NCBI GenBank assembly: GCA_002429615.1
Contig: DJAN01000162.1
Span: forward strand, 1-11,050
Direction: 5' to 3'
From: Lysobacteraceae bacterium UBA6001
Lineage (GTDB): Bacteria > Pseudomonadota > Gammaproteobacteria > Xanthomonadales > Xanthomonadaceae
Length of the DNA: 11,050 bases
Shown: piece after piece, positions 1 through 5,687 of the stretch
How positions within the stretch are numbered: the first letter of the stretch is position 1
Layout: each line of letters opens with the position of its first letter
Translations under genes and position numbers: made by a program
Notes under the pieces: model-generated
What the model was told of the DNA's origin: nothing
Database searches by the model: none
The model's input: only the letters and a program-made list of their open reading frames with translations

Positions 1-45
1 CATGGATGGCGCCATCGAGCCCCCAAGGATGGGTTTACGGCGTGT
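1..45. repeat. Palindromic intergenic repeat, cut by the window edge
   Basis: The first 45 bases hold a perfect 12-base palindrome, GATGGCGCCATC (positions 5-16), followed by a C-run and AAGGATGGGTTTACGGCG. On the minus strand this reads CGCCGTAAACCCATCCTTGG and then the palindrome. From memory, this resembles a dispersed intergenic element common in Xanthomonas and Stenotrophomonas genomes, often found just after stop codons. It lies about 80 bases past the kinase stop codon, so it may mark the end of that transcript. The left part is missing, so the full element cannot be delimited. No gene can be supported in positions 1-127. Confidence 0.5.
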
Positions 46-127
46 CGCGGAAAGGGCCTGCCCCCGGGCGCCGCGCGAGGATCTCCGCGAGCCGACGCTT
101 CCCGCGCAGACCCACACAACTCCAAAG

Positions 128-1360
128 TTACTTCGGCTGCCGAACCGGCAAGGTGATCCGGAACGCCGCGCCCTGCCCAGGCGCGCTGTCCACATCGATG
201 CGCCCGTGATGCTTGTTGATGATGCCGTAGGAGATCGACAACCCGAGCCCGGTCCCGCTCCCCACCGGCTTGGTGGTGAAGAACGGATCGAAGATGCGCT
301 GCTGCAGATCGGCGGGAATGCCCGGCCCGGTATCGCGGAACTCGATCCACACGTGATCGCCCTCCAGCCCGGTACTGACCGTGATCGTGCCGCGCTCGGT
401 GATCGCCTGCCCCGCATTGAGCAGCAGGTTCATGTAGACCTGGTTGAGCTCGGAAGGCAGCGCCTCCACCAGAGGCAGCTCCCCGTACTGGCGCTCCAGC
501 GTCACCTTGTACTTCAGCTCGTTCCAGATGATGTTGATCGTGGACTCCAGCCCCGCATGCAGGTCCACCAGCTTCCACGACTCCGACCGATCCGAATATG
601 AAAAGTCCTTCAGGTCGCGCACGATGCGCGTCACCCGCTCGATGCCCTCGCGCGACTCGGCCATCAGCTGCGGCAGATCGCCAGCAATGAAATCGATATC
701 GGCGCGGCGACGGATGTCGTCGATCTCCGGGATCAACGCCTTCGGATCCGGCGCCCGCAAGGCCCGCTCGTAGGCCTCGATCAGCGTGAACAGGCTGCGC
801 AGGTACTCCTGCAGGCTGCCCAGGTTCGAATGCACGTAGCCGATCGGATTGTTGATCTCGTGCGCCACGCCGGCCGCCAGCTGGCCGATGGACGCCATCT
901 TCTCCGACTGCAGCAGCTTGTCCTGCGCACCGTTCAAGCGCATGTACGCCTGCCGCAGCTCCGCATGGCGCTGCTCCAGCTCGCGCTCGTAATCTTCCTG
1001 CCCCTCGATGTTGTGGAACAGCGCCAGGAAGAACTCCTGGCCGATCGCCCCGTAGTGGTACAGGTGCGCGATCACGATGCGCTCGCCGATCGGCAGGCTG
1101 CCCGACCAGCTACCGCTGGTACGCGCCTGGTTGAGCGCGCCGCCCGGCAGTACCTGCGCGATGCGCTCGGCGAAGGTGCTGCCGTCATGCGGATCGCGGC
1201 ACAGGCTCGCACGGGCGATGGCATTGGCGAAGATCAGCTCGCCATCGCCCCGGAACAGCAGCAAGCCCTCCTGCATGCGTTCACTGAAAGCGCGCAGGAT
1301 CTCCTGCGACGGCAGCAAGGTGGGTTCGAAATACATGCGTTCGGGCACGTCGGTCTGCAT
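128..1360 (-). CDS. PAS-domain sensor histidine kinase (NtrB-like)
   Basis: Cytoplasmic two-component sensor kinase of 410 residues. It would autophosphorylate on a histidine and pass the phosphate to an unidentified response regulator. Residues about 20-118 look like a PAS sensor domain, and 120-155 form a charged coiled-coil linker. The H box is at 158-173, with the phospho-accepting His167 in GVAHEINNP. The ATP-binding domain shows an N box (NLLLNAGQAI, 311-320), a G1 box (DTGPGIP, 343-349), an F box (FDPFFTTKP, 357-365) and a G2 box (GTGLGLS, 369-375). All catalytic motifs are intact. No membrane segment or receiver domain is visible. The ATG at 1360 is chosen over ATGs at 1441 and 1336: the longer version adds a low-complexity Pro/Gly/Ala leader encoded by the intergenic hairpin region. 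A weak GGCGG lies 10 bases upstream. It follows flgN by 121 bases in the same direction. Its partner regulator is not in the window. It could match one of the kinases described near flagellar genes in Xanthomonas (Rav type), but I cannot confirm that. Confidence 0.88.
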   Translation of the reverse strand: MQTDVPERMYFEPTLLPSQEILRAFSERMQEGLLLFRGDGELIFANAIARASLCRDPHDGSTFAERIAQVLPGGALNQARTSGSWSGSLPIGERIVIAHLYHYGAIGQEFFLALFHNIEGQEDYERELEQRHAELRQAYMRLNGAQDKLLQSEKMASIGQLAAGVAHEINNPIGYVHSNLGSLQEYLRSLFTLIEAYERALRAPDPKALIPEIDDIRRRADIDFIAGDLPQLMAESREGIERVTRIVRDLKDFSYSDRSESWKLVDLHAGLESTINIIWNELKYKVTLERQYGELPLVEALPSELNQVYMNLLLNAGQAITERGTITVSTGLEGDHVWIEFRDTGPGIPADLQQRIFDPFFTTKPVGSGTGLGLSISYGIINKHHGRIDVDSAPGQGAAFRITLPVRQPK

Positions 1361-1390
1361 CTGCAATGGACCGCCAATATACGACGAAGG

Positions 1391-1435
1391 CCCGGATGCC
1401 GGGGCCGCGGCCCCTGGCAGCGGGCCAGATCCGGG
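1391..1435. other. GC-rich nested inverted repeat between flgN and the kinase gene
   Basis: The 121-base gap between flgN and the kinase contains an outer inverted repeat, CCCGGAT (1391-1397) with ATCCGGG (1429-1435). Inside it are a perfect 14-base palindrome GGGGCCGCGGCCCC (1401-1414) and a small stem CTGGC/GCCAG (1414-1418 with 1424-1428). Either inner stem could form, so alternative folds are possible. On the minus-strand transcript no T-run follows, so it is not a classic intrinsic terminator. It may weaken read-through from flgMN into the kinase gene or protect an RNA end. A second small inverted repeat (GCGCT/AGCGC) lies at the flgN stop codon. Confidence 0.4.
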
Positions 1436-1481
1436 GGCCAACGCCCCGCGCCAAACCGGTTTTCAGTGCGCGCTGAAGCGC

Positions 1482-1817
1482 TCAGGCCACCGCGATCGGG
1501 CGGCTGGTGTTCAAGGTGTCGCTCTGCCCGCGCGCATCGTAGGCCGGCGCGCTCTCGGTACGGCCGAGATGACGCAGCGCCCAGTTGACCTCGCGACGCC
1601 GACGCGCCAGCAGCGCACCGTTGGCGCGATTGGCCTCGGCCAGCTCGCGCAGGCGCGCTTCCGCGCCTTCCGGCACATCGCGCTCCAGCACGCGCAGCGC
1701 CTCGATCTTGTCCTGGGTCGCGCGGATCAGGCCCTCGACATCGTGGTCGATCAAGGCCTGGCGCTCACCCGCCAGGGCATCGCCCAGGCGCTGCAGGGCA
1801 TCGCTCATGAGGCTCAT
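1482..1817 (-). CDS. flgN: Flagellar export chaperone FlgN
   Basis: Small, mostly helical cytoplasmic protein of 111 residues, a normal length for FlgN. The family binds the hook-filament junction proteins FlgK and FlgL before export by the flagellar type III system. Predicted long helices cover about residues 5-45 and 52-85. The C-terminal YDARGQS motif (93-99) is typical of FlgN and agrees with the position next to flgM. The ATG at 1817 overlaps the flgM stop codon (ATGA), which suggests translational coupling. A second ATG at 1808 would give 108 residues and has a better-spaced GGCGG (1818-1822, 9 bases away), so the true start may be either. Sequence identity within this family is low, so the call rests on motif, size and context together. 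Confidence 0.85.
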   Translation of the reverse strand: MSLMSDALQRLGDALAGERQALIDHDVEGLIRATQDKIEALRVLERDVPEGAEARLRELAEANRANGALLARRRREVNWALRHLGRTESAPAYDARGQSDTLNTSRPIAVA

Positions 1818-2125
1818 CCGCCGAGCTGCTGGTCCAGGTCGATCATGCGACTGGCGATCGCATCCGGGTTGATCTGGTACGAGCCGTTCTGCAGCGACTC
1901 GCGCACCGCCTGCACGCGGCTCTGGTCGACGGCCGGGGCCGACGACAGCTCCTTCTGCAGCGACTGCAGGCCAGTGGCCTCGCCGGTCAGACGCAGGCTG
2001 TCGCTGGCTTCGGTCGCGGCCACGGGGCTGGAACGATCGCCACCGGCCTGGGAAATCTTGCCGGCCACATTGCCAGTCCGCAGGGTCGCGGCGGCGGGCA
2101 GGCTACCTTCGATCTTCTGGGTCAT
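1814..2125 (-). CDS. flgM: Anti-sigma-28 factor FlgM
   Basis: FlgM of 103 residues, the inhibitor that holds sigma-28 (FliA) inactive until the hook-basal body is complete and FlgM is exported. The N-terminal half (1-40) is Ala/Gly/Ser rich and probably disordered, as in known FlgM. The C-terminal sigma-binding half has the family pattern: DSLRLTGEA (42-50), a helix around 52-62, VDQSRVQAVRESL (67-79), GSYQINPDAIASRMI (81-95). The ATG at 2125 is preceded by GAGGAA (2135-2140 on the plus strand) at 9 bases. The gene overlaps flgN by 4 bases. A sigma-28 type promoter lies just upstream, so FlgM would be made under the sigma factor it inhibits. Read-through from flgA could supply an earlier pool. 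Confidence 0.95.
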   Translation of the reverse strand: MTQKIEGSLPAAATLRTGNVAGKISQAGGDRSSPVAATEASDSLRLTGEATGLQSLQKELSSAPAVDQSRVQAVRESLQNGSYQINPDAIASRMIDLDQQLGG

Positions 2126-2155
2126 GGTTAGGTATTCCTCTACGGTTCGCAGGGT

Positions 2156-2182
2156 ATAACGACCGCCTGCGAAGAAACTTTA
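2156..2182 (-). promoter_or_regulatory. Sigma-28 (FliA) promoter of flgM
   Basis: On the minus strand TAAAGTTT (2175-2182) is an exact copy of the enterobacterial sigma-28 -35 consensus. After exactly 11 bases comes GTCGTTAT (2156-2163), which matches 5 of 8 positions of GCCGATAA. The predicted transcript starts near 2149 and gives a leader of about 24 bases containing the GAGGAA ribosome site. The box lies in the 91-base gap between flgA and flgM. Confidence 0.72.
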
Positions 2183-2216
2183 GGGATGAAAGCGGGAAAT
2201 TCCTGACACCTCGGTC

Positions 2217-2876
2217 TCAGCGAGAGACCACTACCGCCCCGCTGCCGTCGACCACGCCCTGCACCACCTTGCGCGACGAGCTGTTCTCCACCGAGACCCG
2301 CTCATTCTGCCCGGCATCGCCCAGGGCGCGGCCACTCATACGGACCTCCAGGCCATCGCGGCGCGACACCAGCGCCACGGTGTCGCCACGCCGCACCAGG
2401 CGCTGCGCGACCAGGTCGTTGGCCGCCAGCACGGTGCCGGCCGGCAACACGCGGCGGGCGCTACGGCCCAGCGCGTCGGCCGGATCGGCCAGCACCGCGC
2501 CGACGATCCGCGCCGCGTCGCGCCGCTCGATGGTGATATCGGCCATGTCCAGGGTTTCTCCAGCGGCCAGGCCACGGGTCAGCACCAGCACGTTCTGGCT
2601 GCGCCGCACCTTGACCGGCACGAACAGCCGCCAGCCGGCCGCCTGCGGGCAACCGACCTCGACGGTGCTGCCGTTGCCCGGCTGCGCCTGCAGCGGCACC
2701 GGACACGCCGGCATGCGCAGGCCCGGGTCCAGCGTGGTCTCGGCATCGGCCGCATCCACGCCCAGGGCGGAGAGCGCTGCCGCGCGGATGCTCTCCACCG
2801 GCTGGAAGCCGTCGGCGAGGGCCACGCCGGGTGCGACGGCGAGCAGGATCAGGATCAGGCGGATGTGGCGGCGCAT
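2217..2876 (-). CDS. flgA: Flagellar P-ring assembly chaperone FlgA
   Basis: Periplasmic protein of 219 residues that helps FlgI polymerise into the P ring. Residues 1-22 form a Sec signal peptide: MRRHIR, a Leu/Ile/Val-rich core, then ALA before the likely cleavage site at Asp22-Gly23. Cys58 and Cys76 match the conserved disulfide pair seen in FlgA proteins. Residues about 95-155 form the SAF-like domain (VLTRGLAAGETLDMADI and RRVLPAGTVL are typical), and the C-terminal beta domain includes VRRGDTVALV (161-170). The ATG at 2876 is chosen over the one at 2945: it starts the signal peptide exactly, has GGAG at 6 bases (2883-2886), and lies downstream of the sigma-54 box, whereas the longer start lies upstream of that box. 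It is transcribed away from cheV and towards flgM. Confidence 0.95.
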   Translation of the reverse strand: MRRHIRLILILLAVAPGVALADGFQPVESIRAAALSALGVDAADAETTLDPGLRMPACPVPLQAQPGNGSTVEVGCPQAAGWRLFVPVKVRRSQNVLVLTRGLAAGETLDMADITIERRDAARIVGAVLADPADALGRSARRVLPAGTVLAANDLVAQRLVRRGDTVALVSRRDGLEVRMSGRALGDAGQNERVSVENSSSRKVVQGVVDGSGAVVVSR

Positions 2877-2909
2877 GGCGCGCTCCAGGCGGAATGACGC
2901 GAGCGGTGA

Positions 2910-2925
2910 TGCAAGAGGTGTGCCG
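2910..2925 (-). promoter_or_regulatory. Sigma-54 promoter of flgA
   Basis: The minus strand reads CGGCACACCTCTTGCA. This matches the sigma-54 consensus TGGCAC-N5-TTGCA at every position but the first, with exactly 10 bases between the -24 GG and the -12 GC. The predicted start is near 2899, which gives a 23-base leader carrying the flgA GGAG. It is nearly identical to the box before flgB (GGCAC-ACCTC-TTGC against GGCAC-AGCTC-TTGC). Confidence 0.8.
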
Positions 2926-2946
2926 CGCGCCCTCGCCTCCGCCACC

Positions 2947-2962
2947 CCTCATGTAAATGAGG
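2947..2962. promoter_or_regulatory. Inverted repeat between flgA and cheV (possible operator)
   Basis: CCTCAT (2947-2952) and ATGAGG (2957-2962) form a perfect 6-base inverted repeat around GTAA. It lies in the 170-base divergent region between flgA and cheV, centred about 55 bases upstream of the predicted flgA transcript start and about 90 bases upstream of the cheV start. The shape suits a dimeric regulator site, for example an activator of the flgA sigma-54 promoter. It does not match the FleQ consensus that I know, so the binding protein is unknown. Confidence 0.3.
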
Positions 2963-3011
2963 CCGTCGCCACGGCAGGACCGAACGACTCGCCGCCAGCC
3001 CGCCGCCGCCC

Positions 3012-3039
3012 TCAAGTTCCCCGCCCGCCCAACCGATAA
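3012..3039 (+). promoter_or_regulatory. Sigma-28 (FliA) promoter of cheV
   Basis: TCAAGTTC (3012-3019) resembles the sigma-28 -35 element, and ACCGATAA (3032-3039) matches 7 of 8 bases of the -10 element GCCGATAA. The spacer is 12 bases, one more than the enterobacterial consensus. The -10 element ends 7 bases before the cheV ATG, so the predicted transcript start falls at or within a base or two of 3046-3047. Confidence 0.68.
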
Positions 3040-3046
3040 CGCCTAC

Positions 3047-3985
3047 ATGTCACATGACCTGCTCAACCGCATCGACCAACGCACCCGCCTGGCCGGCCAT
3101 AACCGCCTGGCACTGCTGCTGTTCCGCCTCGGCGGCCGTCAGCTTTTTGGCGTGAACGTGTTCAAGGTGCAGGAAGTACTGCGGCGCCCGGACCTGTTCC
3201 AGGTGCCCGGCCTGCCCAACGAATTCGCCGGTGTCGCCGACGTGCGCGGGCGTTCGGTGCCGGTGCTCGACCTGGGCGTGGCGATCGGCCACCCCGAGCG
3301 CGCACCGGGCAGCGAGGGCGCCCCAGGCTACCTGGTGGTGGCCGAGTTCAACCGCTCGGTGCAGGGCTTCCTGGTCAGCGGCGTGGAGCGCATCGTCAAC
3401 ATCGCGGTGGAGGACATCCATCCGCCGCCGGAACTCGGCGCCGAGGCGACCTATCTGACCGCGGTGACCCGCTTCCAGGGCGAGCTGATCCAGGTGATCG
3501 ACGTGGAAAGCGTGCTGGCCGACATCGCCCAGGTCGAGACCGACATCCAGATCGACCCGTCCATGGCGCTGGAGACCGACCGCCAGCTGCAGGTGCTGGT
3601 GGTGGACGATTCGCGCGTGGCGCGCCAGCAGATCCGCAGCGTGCTCGACCAGCTCGGCGTCGGCGCCACCCTGCTCTCCGATGGCCGCCAGGCATTGGAC
3701 CACCTCTTGCAGGTACTGGCCGCCGGCGAGGACCCGGCCGAACGCTATGCCATGGTGATCTCCGACATCGAGATGCCCGCCATGGATGGCTACACCCTGA
3801 CGACGGAAATCCGGCGCCACCCTGGCCTGTCCGGCCTCTATGTGCTGCTGCACACGTCCTTGTCGGGCGTGTTCAACAACGCCATGGTCGAGCAGGTCGG
3901 CGCCAACGCCTTCGTCGCCAAGTACAGCGCGCACGAGCTGGCCGAGTACGTGCTCGAACGCCTCCGCGACGTCGCCGAGGCCTGA
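3047..3985 (+). CDS. cheV: Chemotaxis coupling/adaptor protein CheV (CheW-REC fusion)
   Basis: CheV of 312 residues, which links chemoreceptors to the kinase CheA and adjusts signalling through its own phosphorylation. Residues about 18-165 form a CheW-like domain (LLLFRLGGRQLFGVNVFKVQEV at 23-44; ADVRGRSVPVLDL at 64-76). Residues about 181-306 form a receiver domain with the acidic pair Asp187-Asp188, phospho-acceptor Asp240 in ISDIEMPAMDGY, the switch residue at Thr270 or Ser271 in LLHTSLSG, and Lys292. All active residues are present. The ATG at 3047 fits the normal CheV start (MSHDLL). The in-frame ATG at 2957 is rejected because it precedes the promoter and adds an Arg/Pro-rich, non-conserved stretch. 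No ribosome-binding site is visible before 3047. In Pseudomonas and Vibrio cheR usually follows cheV; here flgB follows directly. Confidence 0.95.
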   Translation: MSHDLLNRIDQRTRLAGHNRLALLLFRLGGRQLFGVNVFKVQEVLRRPDLFQVPGLPNEFAGVADVRGRSVPVLDLGVAIGHPERAPGSEGAPGYLVVAEFNRSVQGFLVSGVERIVNIAVEDIHPPPELGAEATYLTAVTRFQGELIQVIDVESVLADIAQVETDIQIDPSMALETDRQLQVLVVDDSRVARQQIRSVLDQLGVGATLLSDGRQALDHLLQVLAAGEDPAERYAMVISDIEMPAMDGYTLTTEIRRHPGLSGLYVLLHTSLSGVFNNAMVEQVGANAFVAKYSAHELAEYVLERLRDVAEA

Positions 3986-4039
3986 TCCCGCGTTCCGGGA
4001 TGGCAGGCGCAGGGCCCGGACACCGGGTCTACGCCTGCC
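3985..4039. terminator. Tandem stem-loops after cheV
   Basis: Directly after the cheV stop codon lies a stem ATCCCG/CGGGAT (3985-3990 with 3996-4001). A larger hairpin follows, with outer arms GGCAGGCG and CGCCTGCC (4002-4009 with 4032-4039) and an inner stem CCCGG/CCGGG closed by a 3-base loop (4015-4019 with 4023-4027). No T-run follows, so intrinsic termination would be weak. Its place between cheV and the flgB promoter suits a transcription boundary or an RNA 3' end. Confidence 0.45.
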
Positions 4040-4085
4040 GCTCCCGCCCCTCCCGGCCGCACGCGGCGGCACCGGGCGTGCTTTC

Positions 4086-4100
4086 TGGCACAGCTCTTGC
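4086..4100 (+). promoter_or_regulatory. Sigma-54 promoter of the flgB operon
   Basis: TGGCAC-AGCTC-TTGC is a full match to the sigma-54 core, with 10 bases between the -24 GG (4087-4088) and -12 GC (4099-4100). The predicted transcript start is near 4112, which leaves a 23-base leader that contains GGAG and the GTG start of flgB. Sigma-54 needs an enhancer-binding activator; in this family that is normally FleQ, which is not in the window. Confidence 0.88.
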
Positions 4101-4134
4101 CTGTTCCCTGGCAACGATCCGCCGGAGCAAGGCC

Positions 4135-4545
4135 GTGTCCAATCCGATCGCTTCCTACCTGGGGGTGCATGCCGATGCGCTGCCGCTGCGTGAGCAGCGC
4201 ATGCAGCTCATCGCCAGCAACCTCAGCAATGTCGATACGCCCGGGTACAAGGCCCAGGACCTGGACTTCAACACCGCGTTGAAGGCCGCCGGTGCCGCGC
4301 GCGAAGCGGCCAGCGGCGACGGCATGGCCACGACCAGCGAAGGCCACATCCGCAGTGGCGAGATCGCCGGGCTCAACCCGTTCCAGATCACCCGCCAGGC
4401 CGACCAGCCCAGCCTGGACGGCAACACCGTCGATCCGGATGCCGAGCGCGCCGCCTACGGCCGCGCCGCGCTGGAATACCGCGCCTCGCTCAGCTTCCTG
4501 GAGTCGAAGGTGAAGAACATGCTCACCGCGATCACGGGGTCCTAA
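4135..4545 (+). CDS. flgB: Flagellar proximal rod protein FlgB
   Basis: FlgB of 136 residues, a structural subunit of the proximal rod in the periplasm, exported by the flagellar type III system without a cleaved signal. The N-terminal motif LREQRMQLIASNLSNVDTPGYK (about residues 18-39) is the rod/hook family signature, and DGNTVDPDAERAAYG (about 95-109) with the C-terminal helix ending in FLESKVKNMLTAITG are typical of FlgB. The start is the GTG at 4135: GGAG lies 7 bases upstream (4124-4127), and the protein then begins as other FlgB proteins do. The ATG at 4000 in the same frame lies upstream of the sigma-54 promoter and is rejected. First gene of the flgBCDEF unit; flgC starts 3 bases after its stop. 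Confidence 0.95.
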   Translation: MSNPIASYLGVHADALPLREQRMQLIASNLSNVDTPGYKAQDLDFNTALKAAGAAREAASGDGMATTSEGHIRSGEIAGLNPFQITRQADQPSLDGNTVDPDAERAAYGRAALEYRASLSFLESKVKNMLTAITGS

Positions 4546-4548
4546 GCC

Positions 4549-4956
4549 ATGAGCAACCTGCCCATCTTCGATGTCGCCGGTTCGGCGCTGCAGGCGCAGT
4601 CGGTGCGCATGAGCACGATCGCCTCCAACCTCGCCAATGCCGATTCCGTCGCCGGTTCGGCCGAAGCGGCCTACAAGCCGATCGAACCGATCTTCCAGGC
4701 CACGCCGAACGCGCAGGACCCAAGCCTGACCGGGGTGAAGGTCAAGGAAGTCACCACCACCGGCGCGCCGCCGATCAAGCGCTACGAACCCGGCCACCCG
4801 CTCGCCGATGCCGATGGCTACGTGTATTCGCCCGACGTCGACCCGGTCGCGCAGATGGTCAACCTGATCTCGGCTTCGCGCAATTACCAGGCCGGCGTGG
4901 AAGTCCTCAACACCGCCAAGGAACTGGCGCTGGCCACCCTGACGATGGGTCGCTGA
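4549..4956 (+). CDS. flgC: Flagellar proximal rod protein FlgC
   Basis: FlgC of 135 residues, a proximal rod subunit that joins FlgB and FlgF between the MS ring and the distal rod. The N-terminal helix carries the family motif MSTIASNLANADS (21-33), and the C-terminal segment MVNLISASRNYQAGVEVLNTAKEL (about 103-126) is the conserved helix that packs in the rod core. Length and both ends are normal. The ATG at 4549 lies 3 bases after flgB, so translation is probably coupled; a GGGG stretch in the end of flgB may serve as the ribosome site. No internal promoter is seen between the two genes. Confidence 0.96.
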   Translation: MSNLPIFDVAGSALQAQSVRMSTIASNLANADSVAGSAEAAYKPIEPIFQATPNAQDPSLTGVKVKEVTTTGAPPIKRYEPGHPLADADGYVYSPDVDPVAQMVNLISASRNYQAGVEVLNTAKELALATLTMGR

Positions 4957-4992
4957 CCCTCCTTTCCGCGCTAGACCGCATCGGAATCCACC

Positions 4993-5658
4993 ATGAGCAC
5001 GATCGCCTCGGACATCTATTCCTCCCTCGGCCTCACCTCCAGCAGCAGCACCACCAGCAAGGAAGAGTCGCTGGGCCAGGCCGACTTCCTGCGCCTGATG
5101 ACCGAACAGCTGCAGCACCAGGACCCGCTCAAGCCGATGGAGAACAGCGAGTTCCTCGGCCAGCTGGCGCAGTTCTCCACCGTGCAGGGCATCACCGACC
5201 TCAACACCACGGTCAACAGCTTCTCCAGTTCGCTGAGCAGCGACCAGGTGCTGCGCGGCGCGCAGCTGGTCGGACACGAGGTGCTGGTGCCGTCGGCGAA
5301 GATGGCGCTGGACGACACCGGCTCGGTCAGCGGCGTGGTCGCCGCGCCGAGCGCCGGCACGGTCAATTTCGACATCACCGACGCCAACGGCACCAAGATC
5401 AAGACCATCAGCGTGCAGGCCAGCGCCGCCGGTGAAGTCAACTTCTCGTGGGACGGCACCGACGCCAACGGCAACCGCATGGCCGCCGGCACCTATGGCG
5501 TCACCGCCACCCACACCGATACCAGCGGTACCGACAGCACCATCTCCACCTACATCCAGGCCCCGGTCGAAAGCGTCACCGTCGGCTCCGACGGCCTGTA
5601 CCTCAACCTCAAGGGGCTGGGCACCGCCCCGATCAGTTACGTGCTCCGCGTCAGCTGA
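4993..5658 (+). CDS. flgD: Flagellar hook cap / hook assembly protein FlgD
   Basis: FlgD of 221 residues, the scaffold that caps the growing hook and guides FlgE subunits into place; it is lost when the hook is done. A Ser/Thr-rich N terminus (10-24) precedes the conserved segment QADFLRLMTEQLQHQDPLKP (29-48) and ENSEFLGQLAQFSTVQGI (50-67), the hallmark of the family. Residues about 90-130 and 190-221 resemble the Tudor-like part, and 115-185 the Ig-like (FLN) insert, with SWDGTDANGNRMAAGTY (152-168) as its best motif. GGAA lies 6 bases before the ATG (4983-4986). The 36-base gap from flgC has no clear promoter or terminator. Confidence 0.95.
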   Translation: MSTIASDIYSSLGLTSSSSTTSKEESLGQADFLRLMTEQLQHQDPLKPMENSEFLGQLAQFSTVQGITDLNTTVNSFSSSLSSDQVLRGAQLVGHEVLVPSAKMALDDTGSVSGVVAAPSAGTVNFDITDANGTKIKTISVQASAAGEVNFSWDGTDANGNRMAAGTYGVTATHTDTSGTDSTISTYIQAPVESVTVGSDGLYLNLKGLGTAPISYVLRVS

Positions 5659-5687
5659 GCCGGCACCCGCGCAACCAGGAGTTCCCA

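Noticed and set aside
2957..3046. Upstream ATG that would extend CheV by 30 residues
   Set aside because: It lies upstream of the sigma-28 box, and the extension is Arg/Pro-rich and unlike CheV N termini.
4000..4134. Upstream ATG that would extend FlgB by 45 residues
   Set aside because: It lies within the hairpin region before the sigma-54 promoter, and the added residues are unlike FlgB.
5661..5676. CGGCACCCGCGCAACC before flgE as a sigma-54 promoter
   Set aside because: The -24 like GGCAC is present, but the -12 position reads AC instead of GC at the required spacing.
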